From contig OZ241870.1 of NCBI GenBank assembly GCA_965202875.1, positions 186,001 to 250,000 of the forward strand: a stretch of DNA of 64,000 bases, read 5' to 3'. The notes beneath the pieces were generated by a model that worked only from the letters and a program-made list of their open reading frames with translations, was not told the origin of the DNA and made no database searches. This stretch comes from HK1 sp965202875 (GTDB lineage Bacteria; Pseudomonadota; Gammaproteobacteria; HK1). The translations under genes were made by a program, and so were the position numbers. Numbering within the stretch: position 1 is the stretch's first letter; each line of letters begins with the position of its first letter. Below, piece by piece: positions 54,465-63,950 of this stretch.

Positions 54465-54549
54465 CCATTTCGGTCAGCGAATCCCGATACTTGAGTACGT
54501 AAGAGCAACATGCCAAAAGAACGGCGATCCATGCGGTCCTCAGCAGACG

Positions 54550-54845
54550 GCCATCAGGATGTTCGGGCGACATCGTCCGCCGATCGTCCGACGGCGCGCT
54601 CGAAGGCGGCGGGGTCGGTCGCGCCTTCGCTCCGATGACCACCCGCGAGCCGCGGTCGAGCCCGAGTGCCTCGCGTAGCGCCGGCTCCAGCGCCGCGGCG
54701 ATGAGGCCGGCGGTGGCCGCGCACCCCGATTCCCCGGGACCAAGGGTGGATCCCGCCGGTCCCGGCGGCGAGCACGCCCATGGTCTCCCTCGCCGCCTCA
54801 TCGGGCAAGGTGAAGATGTCGTCCGTGTTGACGAATTCACGGAAT
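54550..54845 (-). pseudogene. C-terminal fragment of a diaminopropionate ammonia-lyase-like gene
   Basis: Across two or three frames the sequence reads EFVNTDDIFTLPDEAARETM, then GESG..ATAGLIAAALEPALREALGLDRGSRVV, then GATDPAAFERAVGRSADDV. This is the C-terminal end of a PLP-dependent diaminopropionate ammonia-lyase-type enzyme with several frameshifts and no N-terminus. It was probably destroyed by the IS5-type insertion next to it. Confidence 0.6.
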
Positions 54846-54889
54846 CCTGATAGAGGTTCTCCGTCGCTCGCATGTTTCGGAGAACCCTC

Positions 54890-55439
54890 ATGGCACTACG
54901 CTTGCTGATCAGTGATGCGCTGTGGTCGAAAATCGAACCGGTGCTGCGGGAGCTCAAGCACGCCGCCGGCAGCCCGCCGAAGCTCAGCGACCGGATGTTC
55001 ATCGAAGCCGTCCTGTACCGGGCACGCACCGGGATTGCGTGGCGGGACCTGCCCGATGAGTTCGGCGACTGGAACGCCGTCTACCACCGCTTTCGCCGCT
55101 GGGAAAAGCGCGAGCTGTGGAAGCGGCTCTGGCAGCGGTTCCAGAGCATCGACGATGAGCGGCTCAAGGAGCTGTTCATCGACTCGACGATTGTGCGCGC
55201 ACATCAGCACGCGGCCGGGGCGTCGAAAAAAACGGTGGACAACAAGCCCAGGCTCTGGGCCGCCCTTCGCAACGGCCGGTGGACTGTCCACCAAGCTGCA
55301 CGCGGCCTGCACCGACGAACGCACCGGCGTATCGTTCGCGCTGAGTGGGGGAGAGCGTCACGACACGAGGGGATTCGAGGCGGTGTGGGAGGGGGTGCCG
55401 GGGGGACATGGGGTGATGGCTTGGATTATGGTGCGATAA
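54890..55439 (+). pseudogene. IS5-family transposase, frameshifted and truncated
   Basis: MALRLLISDALWSKIEPVL, YRARTGIAWRDLPDEFG and ELFIDSTIVRAHQHAAGASKK (first Asp) define the IS5/IS427 group. The frame breaks at about 55230. The family sequence STKLHAACTDERTGVSFALSGGE continues in another frame until 55436, where IS21-derived DNA begins. The second half of the gene is missing. Confidence 0.85.
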
Positions 55440-55675
55440 TTCATCAACACGGCCCAGGCCAATGGCATGAGCTGCTCGGCGACCCCACCCTCGCCGACGC
55501 CATCCCCGACCGCTTCGTCCCCAACACCTGCAAGCTCGAACCCAAAGGAGGCTCCATGCGAAAACATCGCTCCGGGTTGACCCATGCCGATCACTGCCCG
55601 GCATAATCATCGCCCCGTGTCGTTTCGCTCCGACTGGTGATCGGCTTTATCGGCATACGCATAAATTGTCACCGA
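55440..55675 (+). pseudogene. Relic of an IS21-type istB 3' end
   Basis: Encodes WHELLGDPTLADAIPDRFVPNTCKLEPKGGSMRK, equivalent to the IstB end at 50160-50260. It is followed by the IS-end-like GCTCCGACTGGTGATCGGC. It is fused to the broken IS5 transposase. Confidence 0.75.
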
Positions 55676-55805
55676 TGTCCCTTCGCCCCTCTCTCTTCAA
55701 AATATGCAACTTCAATTATTCCGATCAGTTACGCAAACTTCTTAATGTCAATCTGAGATTTACACCCGGCACTGACGGACAGAGCAGACGGAGGAGGTGC
55801 ATCAC

Positions 55806-56798
55806 ATGGCTTGCATCGAGCGCGCCGCGTGCATCGGCGGCGGGGTCATCGGAAGCGGGTGGGCGGCCCGGTTCGTCCTGAACGGCGTCGACGCCGCCGT
55901 CTACGACCCGGACCCGGATACGGAGCGCAAGGCGCACGAGGTCCTCGACAATGCCGAGCGCGCCTTCGAGCGCTTGTTCGGGGACGATCGCCCGGCGCGG
56001 GGCGATCTGCGGGTCGCGCGCAGTGTCGGAGATGCAGTGGAAGGCGCGGAGTTCATCCAGGAGAGCGTGCCGGAGCGGCTCGATCTGAAGCACGCGGTCC
56101 TCGCCGAGTTGGACGTGGCAGCGGCACCGGATGTGGTCATCGCATCCTCGACCTCCGGGCTGCTGCCGAGCGACATGCAGTGCGATCTAGCGCACCCCGG
56201 TCGGTTGCTGGTCGGGCACCCCTTCAACCCCGTGTATCTGCTTCCGCTTGTCGAGATCGTAGGCGGACAGCTCACCTGCGCCGCTGCGGTAGAGCGCGCC
56301 CGCGAAGTGTACGGCTCGCTTGGCATGAAGCCGGTGGTGGTGGCGAAGGAGATTGATGCATTCGTCGGAGACCGGCTCCAGGAGGCGCTGTGGCGTGAGG
56401 CGCTGTGGCTGGTGCACGACGGCGTCGCGACGGTGAAGGAGATCGACGACGTCATCCGCTACTCTTTCGGGCTGCGCTGGGCGCAGATGGGCATCTTCCA
56501 AGTGTACCGGGTCGCCGGGGGAGAGGCGGGCATGCGCCACTTTTTGGCGCAGTTCGGGCCGTGTCTCGCGTGGCCGTGGACGAAGCTCACCGATGTCCCC
56601 GACCTCGACGACGCCCTCATCGACAGGATCGCCGGGCAGTCCGACATCCAGGCCGCGGGGCGCTCGGTCCGCGAGCTGGAGCGGATCCGGGACGACAACC
56701 TCGCCGGGATCATGGAGGCCCTGGAGCGCTCCGGCGAGTCCGGCTGGGGCGCCGGCGCCCTGCTGCGCGAGACGAGGCGCACGATGCGCGAGCGCTGA
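55806..56798 (+). CDS. lcdH: L-carnitine dehydrogenase-like 3-hydroxyacyl dehydrogenase
   Basis: A 330-residue NAD-dependent dehydrogenase. Rossmann motif GGGVIGSGWAARF (11-23), then FIQESVPERLDLK, ASSTSGLLPSDMQ, GHPFNPVYLLPLVEIVGG and AGMRHFLAQFGPCL. These are the hallmarks of bacterial carnitine 3-dehydrogenases (oxidation of carnitine to dehydrocarnitine) rather than of fatty-acid HADs. ATG 55806 is chosen over GTG 55797 because GGAGGAGG lies at ideal spacing before it. No betainyl-CoA thiolase or thioesterase is nearby. The next gene encodes an acyl-CoA dehydrogenase. Confidence 0.85.
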   Translation: MACIERAACIGGGVIGSGWAARFVLNGVDAAVYDPDPDTERKAHEVLDNAERAFERLFGDDRPARGDLRVARSVGDAVEGAEFIQESVPERLDLKHAVLAELDVAAAPDVVIASSTSGLLPSDMQCDLAHPGRLLVGHPFNPVYLLPLVEIVGGQLTCAAAVERAREVYGSLGMKPVVVAKEIDAFVGDRLQEALWREALWLVHDGVATVKEIDDVIRYSFGLRWAQMGIFQVYRVAGGEAGMRHFLAQFGPCLAWPWTKLTDVPDLDDALIDRIAGQSDIQAAGRSVRELERIRDDNLAGIMEALERSGESGWGAGALLRETRRTMRER

Positions 56799-57139
56799 CG
56801 CGCTCGTGCGCGCCCGTGTGCCGGATCGCCCGCAAGGCCGCCCCGAACCCGGGAGACGATGAATTCGAGCGACGACCGCAGGCGTGGTCGCTCCCCGCCG
56901 GTGCCGTAGACGGGCGAAGAACCGTCTTGCTCCATACAAGCGGGGGGACGACGCCCGCGACCGCGGGACGCTCCGTTCCCGGGCACCGCTCCAATCCGGA
57001 CGGCGGGGGAACGAAATTGCGCCGGTCGAAGGATGGTGCGGTACCGGCCGAAGGGCGGTCGAGCCGGCGCCTTTCCCCTGAAAGACGGGAACGCACGGTC
57101 CCCGGACGTTCACGGGCCGAATCGTGAGGGAATGGAGCG
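56799..57139. other. Intergenic region without recognisable gene
   Basis: About 340 GC-rich bases. No coding sequence is supported; several short G/C-rich foldbacks are possible. A purine-rich ribosome site precedes 57140. Confidence 0.5.
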
Positions 57140-58299
57140 ATGGACTTCGGATTGACGAGCGAGCAGCAGATGGTGGTCGACACCGTGCGGGGTTTCGTCG
57201 AGAAGGAGCTCTATCCGCACGAGGAGGAGGTCGAGCGCACCGGGCAGGTGCCGCCCGGACTCGGCGAGGCGATCAAGCGCAAGGTCGTCGATCTGGGCTT
57301 CTACGCCCCGAACCTGCCGGTGGAGGTCGGCGGCGGCGGCCTCGACCACCTGACCTTCACCCTGCTGGAGCGCGAGCTCGGCCGCGCGTCCATGGCCCTC
57401 ACCGTGTTCTGGGGCCGGCCCTCCGGCATCCTGATGGGCTGCGAGGGGGAGCAGCGCGAGCGTTACCTGTTGCCGGCCGCGCGCGGCGAGCGCTTCGACG
57501 CCCTCGCCATGACCGAACCCGGCGCAGGCTCCGACGTGCGCGGAATGCAGTGCTCCGCGCGTCGCGACGGCGGCGACTGGGTGGTGAACGGCACCAAGCA
57601 CTTCATCTCGCACGCGGACCTGGCCGATTTCGTCATCGTGTTCGTCGCCACCGGCGAGGAGGAGACCGCGCGCGGGCCGAAGAAGCGCATCACCTGCTTC
57701 CTCGTCGATCGCGGCACCCCCGGCTTCGAGATCCGTCCGGGCTACGACTCGGTCTCGCATCGCGGCTACCACAACTGCATCCTCACCTTCGACGACTGCC
57801 GGCTGCCGGACGGACAGGTCCTCGGCGAGGCGCACCGCGGGTTCGAGCTGGCGAACGAGTGGCTCTATGCGACGCGGGTCACGGTGGCCGCGAGCTGCGT
57901 CGGGCGGGCGCGGCGGGTGTTCGATCTGGCGCTGGCCCACGCGGCCGAGCGTCGGCAGTTCGGGCAGCCGATCGGCCGCTTCCAGGGGGTCTCGTTCAAG
58001 CTCGCGGACATGATCACGGAGATCGACGCGGCGGACTGGCTGACCCTGGCCGCCGCGTGGCGCCTCGACCGGGGCCTCCCGGCGGACCGGGAGATCGCGT
58101 CGGCGAAGGTGTACGCCTCGGAGATGCTGGCGCGGGTGACCGACGAGCGATCCGGATCCACGGCGGCATGGGGCTGATGAGCGACCTGCCGCTGGCGCGC
58201 TTCTGGCGAGACGCCCGCGTCGAGCGCATCTGGGACGGCACCTCCGAGATCCAGCGCCACATCATCGGGCGCGGCCTGCTGCGCCCTCCGGGCGCCTGA
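57140..58299 (+). pseudogene. Acyl-CoA dehydrogenase with a 1-base frameshift near the end
   Basis: An FAD-dependent acyl-CoA dehydrogenase: MDFGLTSEQQMVVDTVRGFV, ALAMTEPGAGSDV, WVVNGTKHFISHA, AERRQFGQPIGRFQGVSFKLADM. At about 58147 one G seems lost (VTDE-AIRIHGG), which leads to a stop at 58175-58177. The family end (RIHGGMGLMSDLPLARFWRD, then ERIWDGTSEIQRHII) follows in the next frame to 58299. The usual catalytic position in WEGTSEIQ is Asp here. Either a recent mutation or a sequence error could explain the shift. Confidence 0.82.
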
Positions 58300-58655
58300 G
58301 GGGAACGTGATACCCGGTGAAGCCGCGCTGACCGAAAACCGAAACCTTCACCACCTTGGTGCAAGGCGGCTTCGACGCGACCATGCGGTGCTCGACTTTC
58401 TGTACCCCGACTGCGCGGCTGCGGGACGGAGAGCTTCTCGAGGGGCCGGAGTTCCCGCTCGTATGGACGGGGGATGGGTGAACCGGCCATCCGTTTTGGA
58501 CTTCTGCACCAATGCCTGTCGATGATGGGGGCAGTACGAGGGGGCTCACCGACATGAATGTGCCGGATTGCATGTCGGGACGCTGAAGCGTCCGCTACGT
58601 CCCGCCGCGTGTTCCGGAAGCATGAAGACATTCCCGCCGGCGAGCGGGAACCGTC
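58300..58655. other. Region without recognisable gene
   Basis: Nothing coding is supported. It separates the acyl-CoA dehydrogenase from the convergent cytochrome gene. A small foldback at 58395-58460 may help termination. Confidence 0.45.
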
Positions 58656-59339
58656 CTACAGGAGCCGCAGGGTTGCGTAGACGAGGCCGGCCGCGGCGGT
58701 GATGGTGGCGAGGCCGCGCGCGAGGTGTTGCTCCGTGGCGGGTCCATCGAATGCCTTGCGTCCGGTGATCATGGAAAGCGGCGTCGGGTCGCGCATCGCG
58801 GCGTAGACCGCATGGGCGGCGAGATGCGTCGCGATGAGCGCGAGGATCCCCCGGAACACCCGGTGGTGCGCCCACGTCATCCCCTTCGACACGCCGTCCT
58901 CGACGTAGCGCACGAGCGGACCCTCGTTGAAGACGTCGTCGGTCGTGAAGAGCCCCGTCACCGCCTGGATACCCACGGCGAGGAAAAGCAACACGACCAG
59001 CGCGATGCCGGGCGCCGTGTGCGGAGCGTCCCTGCCGCCCTCCTTGGCGGGCTCACCGCGCCGCCGGAGCCGCCGCAGGCCCTCGACGAAAAAGACGAAG
59101 ACACGGTGCGGCGTCGTGAAGTAGTGTGCGAACCGCACGTACCGCCCTCCCCAGAATCCCCATCCGAGCCGGAAGAGCAGAAGCGCCAGAATCGCGAACC
59201 CCGACCGCTGATGCCAGTCCATCAGCGAGATGTCGCCCGCGAGCCCCGTATAGAGTGAAAACGCCACACAGGCGGCGAACGTCCAGTGCCACAGGCGTAT
59301 CGGCAGATCCCAGATACGGGTCGTCGCGGCACCGCTCAT
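58656..59339 (-). CDS. Cytochrome b561-like membrane protein
   Basis: A 227-residue integral membrane protein with about four to five hydrophobic segments. It begins RIWDLPIRLWHWTFAACVAFS. Histidine ligands for two b haems are placed as in bacterial cytochrome b561 / Ni-Fe hydrogenase-type b subunits: LWHW, DWHQRSGF, and in the second half WAHHRVFRGILALIATHLAAHAVY. It would pass electrons between the quinone pool and a partner such as a c-type cytochrome. No partner gene is adjacent. Confidence 0.85.
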   Translation of the reverse strand: MSGAATTRIWDLPIRLWHWTFAACVAFSLYTGLAGDISLMDWHQRSGFAILALLLFRLGWGFWGGRYVRFAHYFTTPHRVFVFFVEGLRRLRRRGEPAKEGGRDAPHTAPGIALVVLLFLAVGIQAVTGLFTTDDVFNEGPLVRYVEDGVSKGMTWAHHRVFRGILALIATHLAAHAVYAAMRDPTPLSMITGRKAFDGPATEQHLARGLATITAAAGLVYATLRLL

Positions 59340-59405
59340 GGCATGACGCGCCACGATACAGCTCCGATCCCGGCCATTGAAGCGATCCTGCCTTCCACCG
59401 ATGAG

Positions 59406-59726
59406 TCACCAAACGCGCCGCACACCGTATTTGTCGAACACCCGGTCGATGGACACCAGCCCACGCGCCGCGGCTTGGGCGATGAGCATACGGTCGAAAG
59501 GGTCACCATACGGACAGGGAAGCCCTCCGGCGCGTTCTGCATCTTCGACCGTGATCGGCAGCTCCTTGAAGCCTTGGCCCGCGATGGCACCTGCCACGTC
59601 CTGCGCCACGGCCGCCGCCTCCGAGAGCTTGCCGATGCGGTGCTTGGTGGTGATTTCCCACACGGACGCAGCGTCCACGATAACGTCGTTGTCCGGATCT
59701 TCAAAGGTGTCGGGGTGCTTCCGCAT
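59406..59726 (-). pseudogene. N-terminally truncated PIN-domain toxin
   Basis: Encodes DPDNDVIVDAASVWEITTKHRIGKL and DPFDRMLIAQAAARGLVSIDRVF of a VapC-like PIN protein (106 residues from ATG 59726). The N-terminal strand with the first essential Asp is missing. An in-frame TAG lies about 50 bases upstream, and no antitoxin gene is seen. It is probably inactive. Confidence 0.7.
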
Positions 59727-59899
59727 CCGAAGGTACGCCGAAGCGTATTGCAGAATATCGAGCTACCTGCAATCTATTGCGAACCAGGGCTACGGCTCCG
59801 GGCTCATGGGCGGTCGCGGGCGGAGCTCCGACGATCCCTCCGCCCGGAGCGCGAAGCCGCCGAGCCCCTGCGGGCGGCCCGTCAGGGCGGCTCTCTGGC

Positions 59900-60724
59900 T
59901 CAGACGAAGGTTCCGTCGATCGGCGAGGATGCGCTCGCGTAACGCCTGCGGGGCATCCGCCCGGCCAGGAACGCCTCGCGGCCCGCCTCGACCGCCTTGC
60001 GCATCGCCGACGCCATCAGGATCGGGTCCTCCGCCGCGGCGATCGCGGTGTTCATCAGTACCCCGTCGCAGCCGAGCTCCATCGCGACGGCCGCATCCGA
60101 TGCGGTGCCGACGCCGGCGTCGACGAGGATCGGCACCGACGCATTCTCGATGATGGTGAGGATGTTGTAGGGGTTGCGGACCCCGAGCCCGGACCCGATG
60201 GGGGCGGCGAGCGGCATCACCGAGCAGCAGCCGATCGCTTCGAGCCGTTTCGCGATCACCGGATCGTCGCTCGTGTAGACCATGATGTCGAAGCCGTCCG
60301 CGACGAGGGTTTCGGCCGCTTCGAGGGTCTGGGTGACGTCAGGGTAGAGGGTCTTCTCGTCGCCGAGCACTTCGAGCTTCACGAGTCGGTGCCCGTCGAG
60401 CAGTTCGCGGGCGAGCCGGCAGGTGCGCACCGCGCTCTTCGCGTCGTAGCAGCCCGCGGTGTTGGGGAGGATCGTGAACCGTTCCGGCGGCAGATGGTCG
60501 AGCAGGTTCGGTTCGTCGGGGTCCTGACCGATGTTGGTGCGGCGGATGGCGACGGTGACGATCTCCGCGCCGCTCGCCTCGATCGCGGCGCGCGTCTCCT
60601 CGAAATCCCGGTACTTGCCGGTGCCGACGAGAAGGCGGGAGCGGTACTCGACGCCGGCCACGGCCAAGGGCGATGCGGCGCGGGCGTCACCCCGGCGGCC
60701 GGTGGCGCTGGATGGTGCATTCAT
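59900..60724 (-). CDS. thiG: Thiazole synthase
   Basis: A 274-residue TIM-barrel enzyme that builds the thiazole phosphate of thiamine from deoxyxylulose 5-phosphate, dehydroglycine and ThiS thiocarboxylate. RSRLLVGTGKYRDFEETRAAIEASGAEIVTVAIRR, the catalytic lysine in RLVKLEVLGD (Lys116), PIGSGLGVRNP and ILVDAGVGTASDAAVAMELG are all present. ATG 60724 starts after the thiS stop with a 28-base gap. An upstream in-frame start would overlap thiS and is not conserved-looking. Confidence 0.94.
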   Translation of the reverse strand: MNAPSSATGRRGDARAASPLAVAGVEYRSRLLVGTGKYRDFEETRAAIEASGAEIVTVAIRRTNIGQDPDEPNLLDHLPPERFTILPNTAGCYDAKSAVRTCRLARELLDGHRLVKLEVLGDEKTLYPDVTQTLEAAETLVADGFDIMVYTSDDPVIAKRLEAIGCCSVMPLAAPIGSGLGVRNPYNILTIIENASVPILVDAGVGTASDAAVAMELGCDGVLMNTAIAAAEDPILMASAMRKAVEAGREAFLAGRMPRRRYASASSPIDGTFV

Positions 60725-60752
60725 GGGTGGTGTCCTTGTATTCCGCCGGGTG

Positions 60753-60953
60753 CTATCCACCGCCGATGGCGTGGACGATCTCGACCCGGTCGCCGCTCTC
60801 GAGCACGTGCTCGGCATGACGGCCGCGAGGTACCACCTCCTCGTTCACCTCGACCGCGAGGCGCTTGCCGGTGAGCGCGAGCTCCTCGATCAGCGAGGCG
60901 ACCGTGGTGCCACCCGCGATGGCGTGCGGCTCGCCGTTCAGTTCGATCTGCAT
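60753..60953 (-). CDS. thiS: Sulfur-carrier protein ThiS
   Basis: A 66-residue ubiquitin-fold sulfur carrier. MQIELNGEPHAIAGGTTVASLIEEL and VAVEVNEEVVPR-type strands lead to the C-terminal HAIGGG, which is adenylated and thiocarboxylated before delivering sulfur to ThiG. It forms an operon with thiG on the minus strand. Confidence 0.92.
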   Translation of the reverse strand: MQIELNGEPHAIAGGTTVASLIEELALTGKRLAVEVNEEVVPRGRHAEHVLESGDRVEIVHAIGGG

Positions 60954-61202
60954 TCCGGACAACTGTGGAGGGCAACCGCCGCCTCTCGGCCATGCCATGC
61001 CGTGCAGTGGTCTCAACACCGGCAAGCCGGCAGTCGAGCCGGCGGCAGGTGCGTGGTCGATCCAGGGAGCAGGGCACCGGGTATGCGGCGCATGTTGGCA
61101 CGGTGTTCCGGGTCGGGCAACGGCTGCATCGTGGTCTTGCACGCTTTTTCGCTTCGGATCATGATGCCCTGCCATTTGGCGTATGAATCAGGATCCGGAA
61201 TC

Positions 61203-62228
61203 ATGGAATGGTTGGCCGAATACGGACTCTTTCTCGCGAAAGCGGCCACCGTGGTCGTCGCGGCCGGCCTCGTGGCGGGGCTCGTGGCAGGCGCGGCCCG
61301 GCGGTCCCGCGGCGGCGAGTCCGGTCCGGCTCTCAAGGTCATCCATCTCAACCGCCATTACCGCGAGATGGTGGCCGTCTTCGAGCGCACCGCGCTCTCG
61401 CGAAAGACGTTTCGCGCCCGACGCAAGGCCGAGAAGGCGGAACGAAAGGCCCGGGACAAGGAGCAGCGACAACGCATCGCGAGCGGCGAAGACGTGCGGC
61501 GCCGCGTCTTTGTCCTCGACTTCAAGGGAGACCTGCGGGCGAGCGGCGTGGCGGCGCTACGCGACGAGGTGACCACGATCCTCGCCGTCGCCACCGAAAG
61601 GGACGAAGTCCTCGTGCGGCTCGAGAACGCGGGCGGCGCCCCCAACGGCCACGGACTCGGTGGATCGCAGCTCGCCCGCATCCGCGAGCGCGGGATTCCG
61701 CTCACGGTGGCGGTGGATCGCATCGCGGCGAGCGGCGGATACATGATGGCCTGCGTCGCGAATCGGATCCTTGCCGCCCCGTTCGCGCTCGTCGGCTCCA
61801 TCGGCGTCTTCGCATTGATCCCGAACCTCAACCGCCTGCTTGAAGGGCACGGTGTGGACGTGGAGCAGTTCCAGTCCGGGGAGTTCAAGCTCACCGTCAA
61901 CATGCTGGGCAAAAGCACGGACGCGGGCCGTGCGAAGCTCCAGGACCAGATCGACGTGATCCACAGGCTTTTCAAGGAGTACGTGGCGGAGTACCGGCCG
62001 GCCCTCGATGTCGAGCGTGTGTCCACCGGGGAGGCTTGGCACGGGCGCGAGGCCCTCGCCCTGAACTTGGTGGACGAGATCCGCACGAGCGACGACTACC
62101 TGTACGAGGCGAGCCGCGAAGCGGACCTCTACCACATCCGGAGCGCCGGCCAGCTCAGCCTGCGACGCCGGATCACGGAAATGGCGGAGATGGCGCTCGA
62201 TCGTGCCTCACTCTACGTAGACGCCTGA
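61203..62228 (+). CDS. sohB: SohB-like membrane-anchored S49 peptidase
   Basis: A 341-residue protease. One N-terminal membrane segment (residues about 8-32) precedes a charged linker rich in Lys, Arg and Glu (66-95), then the S49 fold. The nucleophile is Ser177 in RIAASGGYMMACVAN and the general base is Lys229 in GEFKLTVNMLGKSTDAGR. LVGSIGVFALIPNLNRLL and TGEAWHGREALALNLVDEI match SohB. It would cleave peptides at the inner membrane. It is divergent from thiS, with a shared AT-richer spacer at 61130-61200. Confidence 0.92.
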   Translation: MEWLAEYGLFLAKAATVVVAAGLVAGLVAGAARRSRGGESGPALKVIHLNRHYREMVAVFERTALSRKTFRARRKAEKAERKARDKEQRQRIASGEDVRRRVFVLDFKGDLRASGVAALRDEVTTILAVATERDEVLVRLENAGGAPNGHGLGGSQLARIRERGIPLTVAVDRIAASGGYMMACVANRILAAPFALVGSIGVFALIPNLNRLLEGHGVDVEQFQSGEFKLTVNMLGKSTDAGRAKLQDQIDVIHRLFKEYVAEYRPALDVERVSTGEAWHGREALALNLVDEIRTSDDYLYEASREADLYHIRSAGQLSLRRRITEMAEMALDRASLYVDA

Positions 62229-62908
62229 ACACCGGCGCTTGGCAAAGTACGGCAGGAGCACCCGGGCCCATGGCCGCATCAGGTCCCTGCCACCCCCGCT
62301 CCTCCCGGACAGGTGTCCAAGGGGTGGCAAAGCAAGTCTGCGCCACCGGTTTGTCCGAATTGAGGCGTCCCGGCAAACCCTCCTCCGGCCCTGGAGTCGC
62401 CGAGAGCGTCACGATCGCAATCTTGCCGTCCCCCGAACGGACCCGCGCCGCGGACAGGATGCCGGTCTGCCATGTACACGCAACAGCGCCCATGTCTCCC
62501 GACAACCCGCCCGACCCCCCCTGCGTACCGCTGCCCACGCTACCGCATGCGCTTCGGCGAGCACGCGCCGCAAGGCGCCTCGCCGGTCGCCTCTCCCCGC
62601 ACCGGCCACCTCGGCTCCGCATGGCGCGGCGCATTCGGCCACGCGCTGCGCAAGGCGGTCTGCGTGACCCGCCTCCCCACCTGCGATCCATGCGTTCTCC
62701 TGCGCTCGTGCCCATACCCTTCCTCTTCGAGGGCAGGACACCGCCCGGCGCGGAGAAACTCGCCCGCTGTCCGCGTACCCCCGGCCCTTGCGTGCTCGAG
62801 CCGGCCGCCCCGTGCTTCGATACCGGGAGCGACACGCTGAACCTCGGCGTAACACTGTTCGGCCCGGCCAACGACCATCTGCACGCCCTCGACGGAGCAT
62901 CCCGAGCT
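62229..62908. other. Region without recognisable gene
   Basis: About 680 bases with several overlapping open frames of biased composition but no recognisable protein or RNA. It is probably decayed sequence. Confidence 0.45.
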
Positions 62909-63454
62909 TCACGGAGGGCAGCAATTCCCGCTAACGCTCCGGACACGGTCATGAAGCCAGGATTTCACGGCCTTTTCTACCGTCTGAGCGCTCGATTGCG
63001 GCGATTCAATGGATGTTTCCGGGCTTAGCGGGAATTGCTGCACGGAGGGCGACGATGCCGGACGGCCTTCGTGGTCCGGCCTGCGGTGGAGCGAGGCAAC
63101 ACGGCGCCGGAAGGCGGCGGATGGAGGCTCGTGGGCCTTCGCTACGGCGACGGACGGCGCCGGGACGATCCACAGTTCGATGCCGAACAGCTTTGCGGCG
63201 ATGGCCAGGATGAGCGCGGCAAGGAACCCGAGGATCCATCGCAGTTCGGATCGCAAGGTGCCGATCTCCCTGTAGAGGACGGCCCGGAGTTCGGCGAGGT
63301 CGGCCTTCGTGGCGAGGTCGGCGCGCTCAGCGCATGCTGCGGCATCGGCGGCTTCGCGCATCCCCTCGGCGATGGCCTCGGCGTGATCGGCTTCGATGCC
63401 GGCGGTCTTGAGGTTGCGGGCGACGGCGAGCGGGTTGAATGTGGTGGCGGTCAT
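62909..63454 (-). CDS. DUF1640-like coiled-coil membrane protein, copy 1 (altered C-terminus)
   Basis: A 181-residue protein. Residues 1-60 (NPLAVARNLKTAGIEADHAEAIAEGMREAADAA, then LATKADLAELRAVL) form amphipathic helices. RWILGFLAALILAIAAKLFG is a single membrane anchor. The first ~92 residues match the tandem copy at 63639-63950, which stops directly after the anchor (LFGIV). Here the frame runs on for ~90 unrelated residues, suggesting the original stop was lost. Small proteins of this type are thought to be membrane-tethered coiled coils of unknown role. Confidence 0.72.
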   Translation of the reverse strand: MTATTFNPLAVARNLKTAGIEADHAEAIAEGMREAADAAACAERADLATKADLAELRAVLYREIGTLRSELRWILGFLAALILAIAAKLFGIELWIVPAPSVAVAKAHEPPSAAFRRRVASLHRRPDHEGRPASSPSVQQFPLSPETSIESPQSSAQTVEKAVKSWLHDRVRSVSGNCCPP

Positions 63455-63505
63455 GGCGGATTCTCCGGGAACCCTCGCACTCTACCATGCCGGAGCGGCG
63501 TTCCC
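63455..63505 (-). promoter_or_regulatory. Upstream region duplicated in front of both DUF1640-like genes
   Basis: The ~50 bases before the start at 63454 (TTCTCCGGGAACCCTCGCAC on the plus strand, then TCTACCATGCCGGAGCGGCG) recur before the start at 63950 (63951-64000). Conservation outside the coding part suggests a shared promoter/ribosome region or a recent duplication. Confidence 0.55.
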
Positions 63506-63638
63506 GTGCCTTCCCGAGTCGAACCCTGCCTGCCGCGCGCATATCCTTCTTGTGCGGCGTCCTGGTGTCCCGTGGGGCGCCGTTCGGGGCCGTGCCGTGA
63601 CGGTGCCGTGCGAAGCGGGCTCGTCCCGTGGGGCGGCG

Positions 63639-63950
63639 TCAAACGATGCCGAACAGCTTTGCGGCGATGGCCAGGATGAGCGCGCCTTGAAAGGCGAACA
63701 TCCATCGCATCTCGGAGCGCAAGGCGCCGATCTCGCGATAGAGTTCGGTCTTCGTGGCGAGGGTGTTCATGAGCCGGGTTTCGAGGTCGGCAAGGTCGGC
63801 CTTCGTGGCGGAGTCGGCGAGGTCGGCGCTTGCTGCGGCATCGGCGGCTTCACGCATTCCTTCGGCGATGGCTTCGGCGTGCTCGGCTTCGGTGCCGGCG
63901 GCCTTGAGGTTGCGGGCGGCGGCGAGTGCGTTGAAGGAGCTTGCGGTCAT
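63639..63950 (-). CDS. DUF1640-like coiled-coil membrane protein, copy 2
   Basis: A 103-residue protein: NALAAARNLKAAGTEAEHAEAIAEGMREAADAAASADLADSATKADL (coiled coil), TKTELYREIGALRSEMRW, and the membrane anchor MFAFQGALILAIAAKLFGIV at the very C-terminus. It is a tandem duplicate of 62909-63454, including the sequence upstream of the start codon. Bacterial relatives are common as multi-copy genes; the function is unknown. Confidence 0.8.
   Translation of the reverse strand: MTASSFNALAAARNLKAAGTEAEHAEAIAEGMREAADAAASADLADSATKADLADLETRLMNTLATKTELYREIGALRSEMRWMFAFQGALILAIAAKLFGIV

Noticed and set aside
57124..58299. Alternative long frame beginning at 57124 over the acyl-CoA dehydrogenase
   Set aside because: Only its last ~50 codons match the family. 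The rest is a shadow frame; the true gene starts at 57140 and is shifted into this frame by a lost base near 58147.
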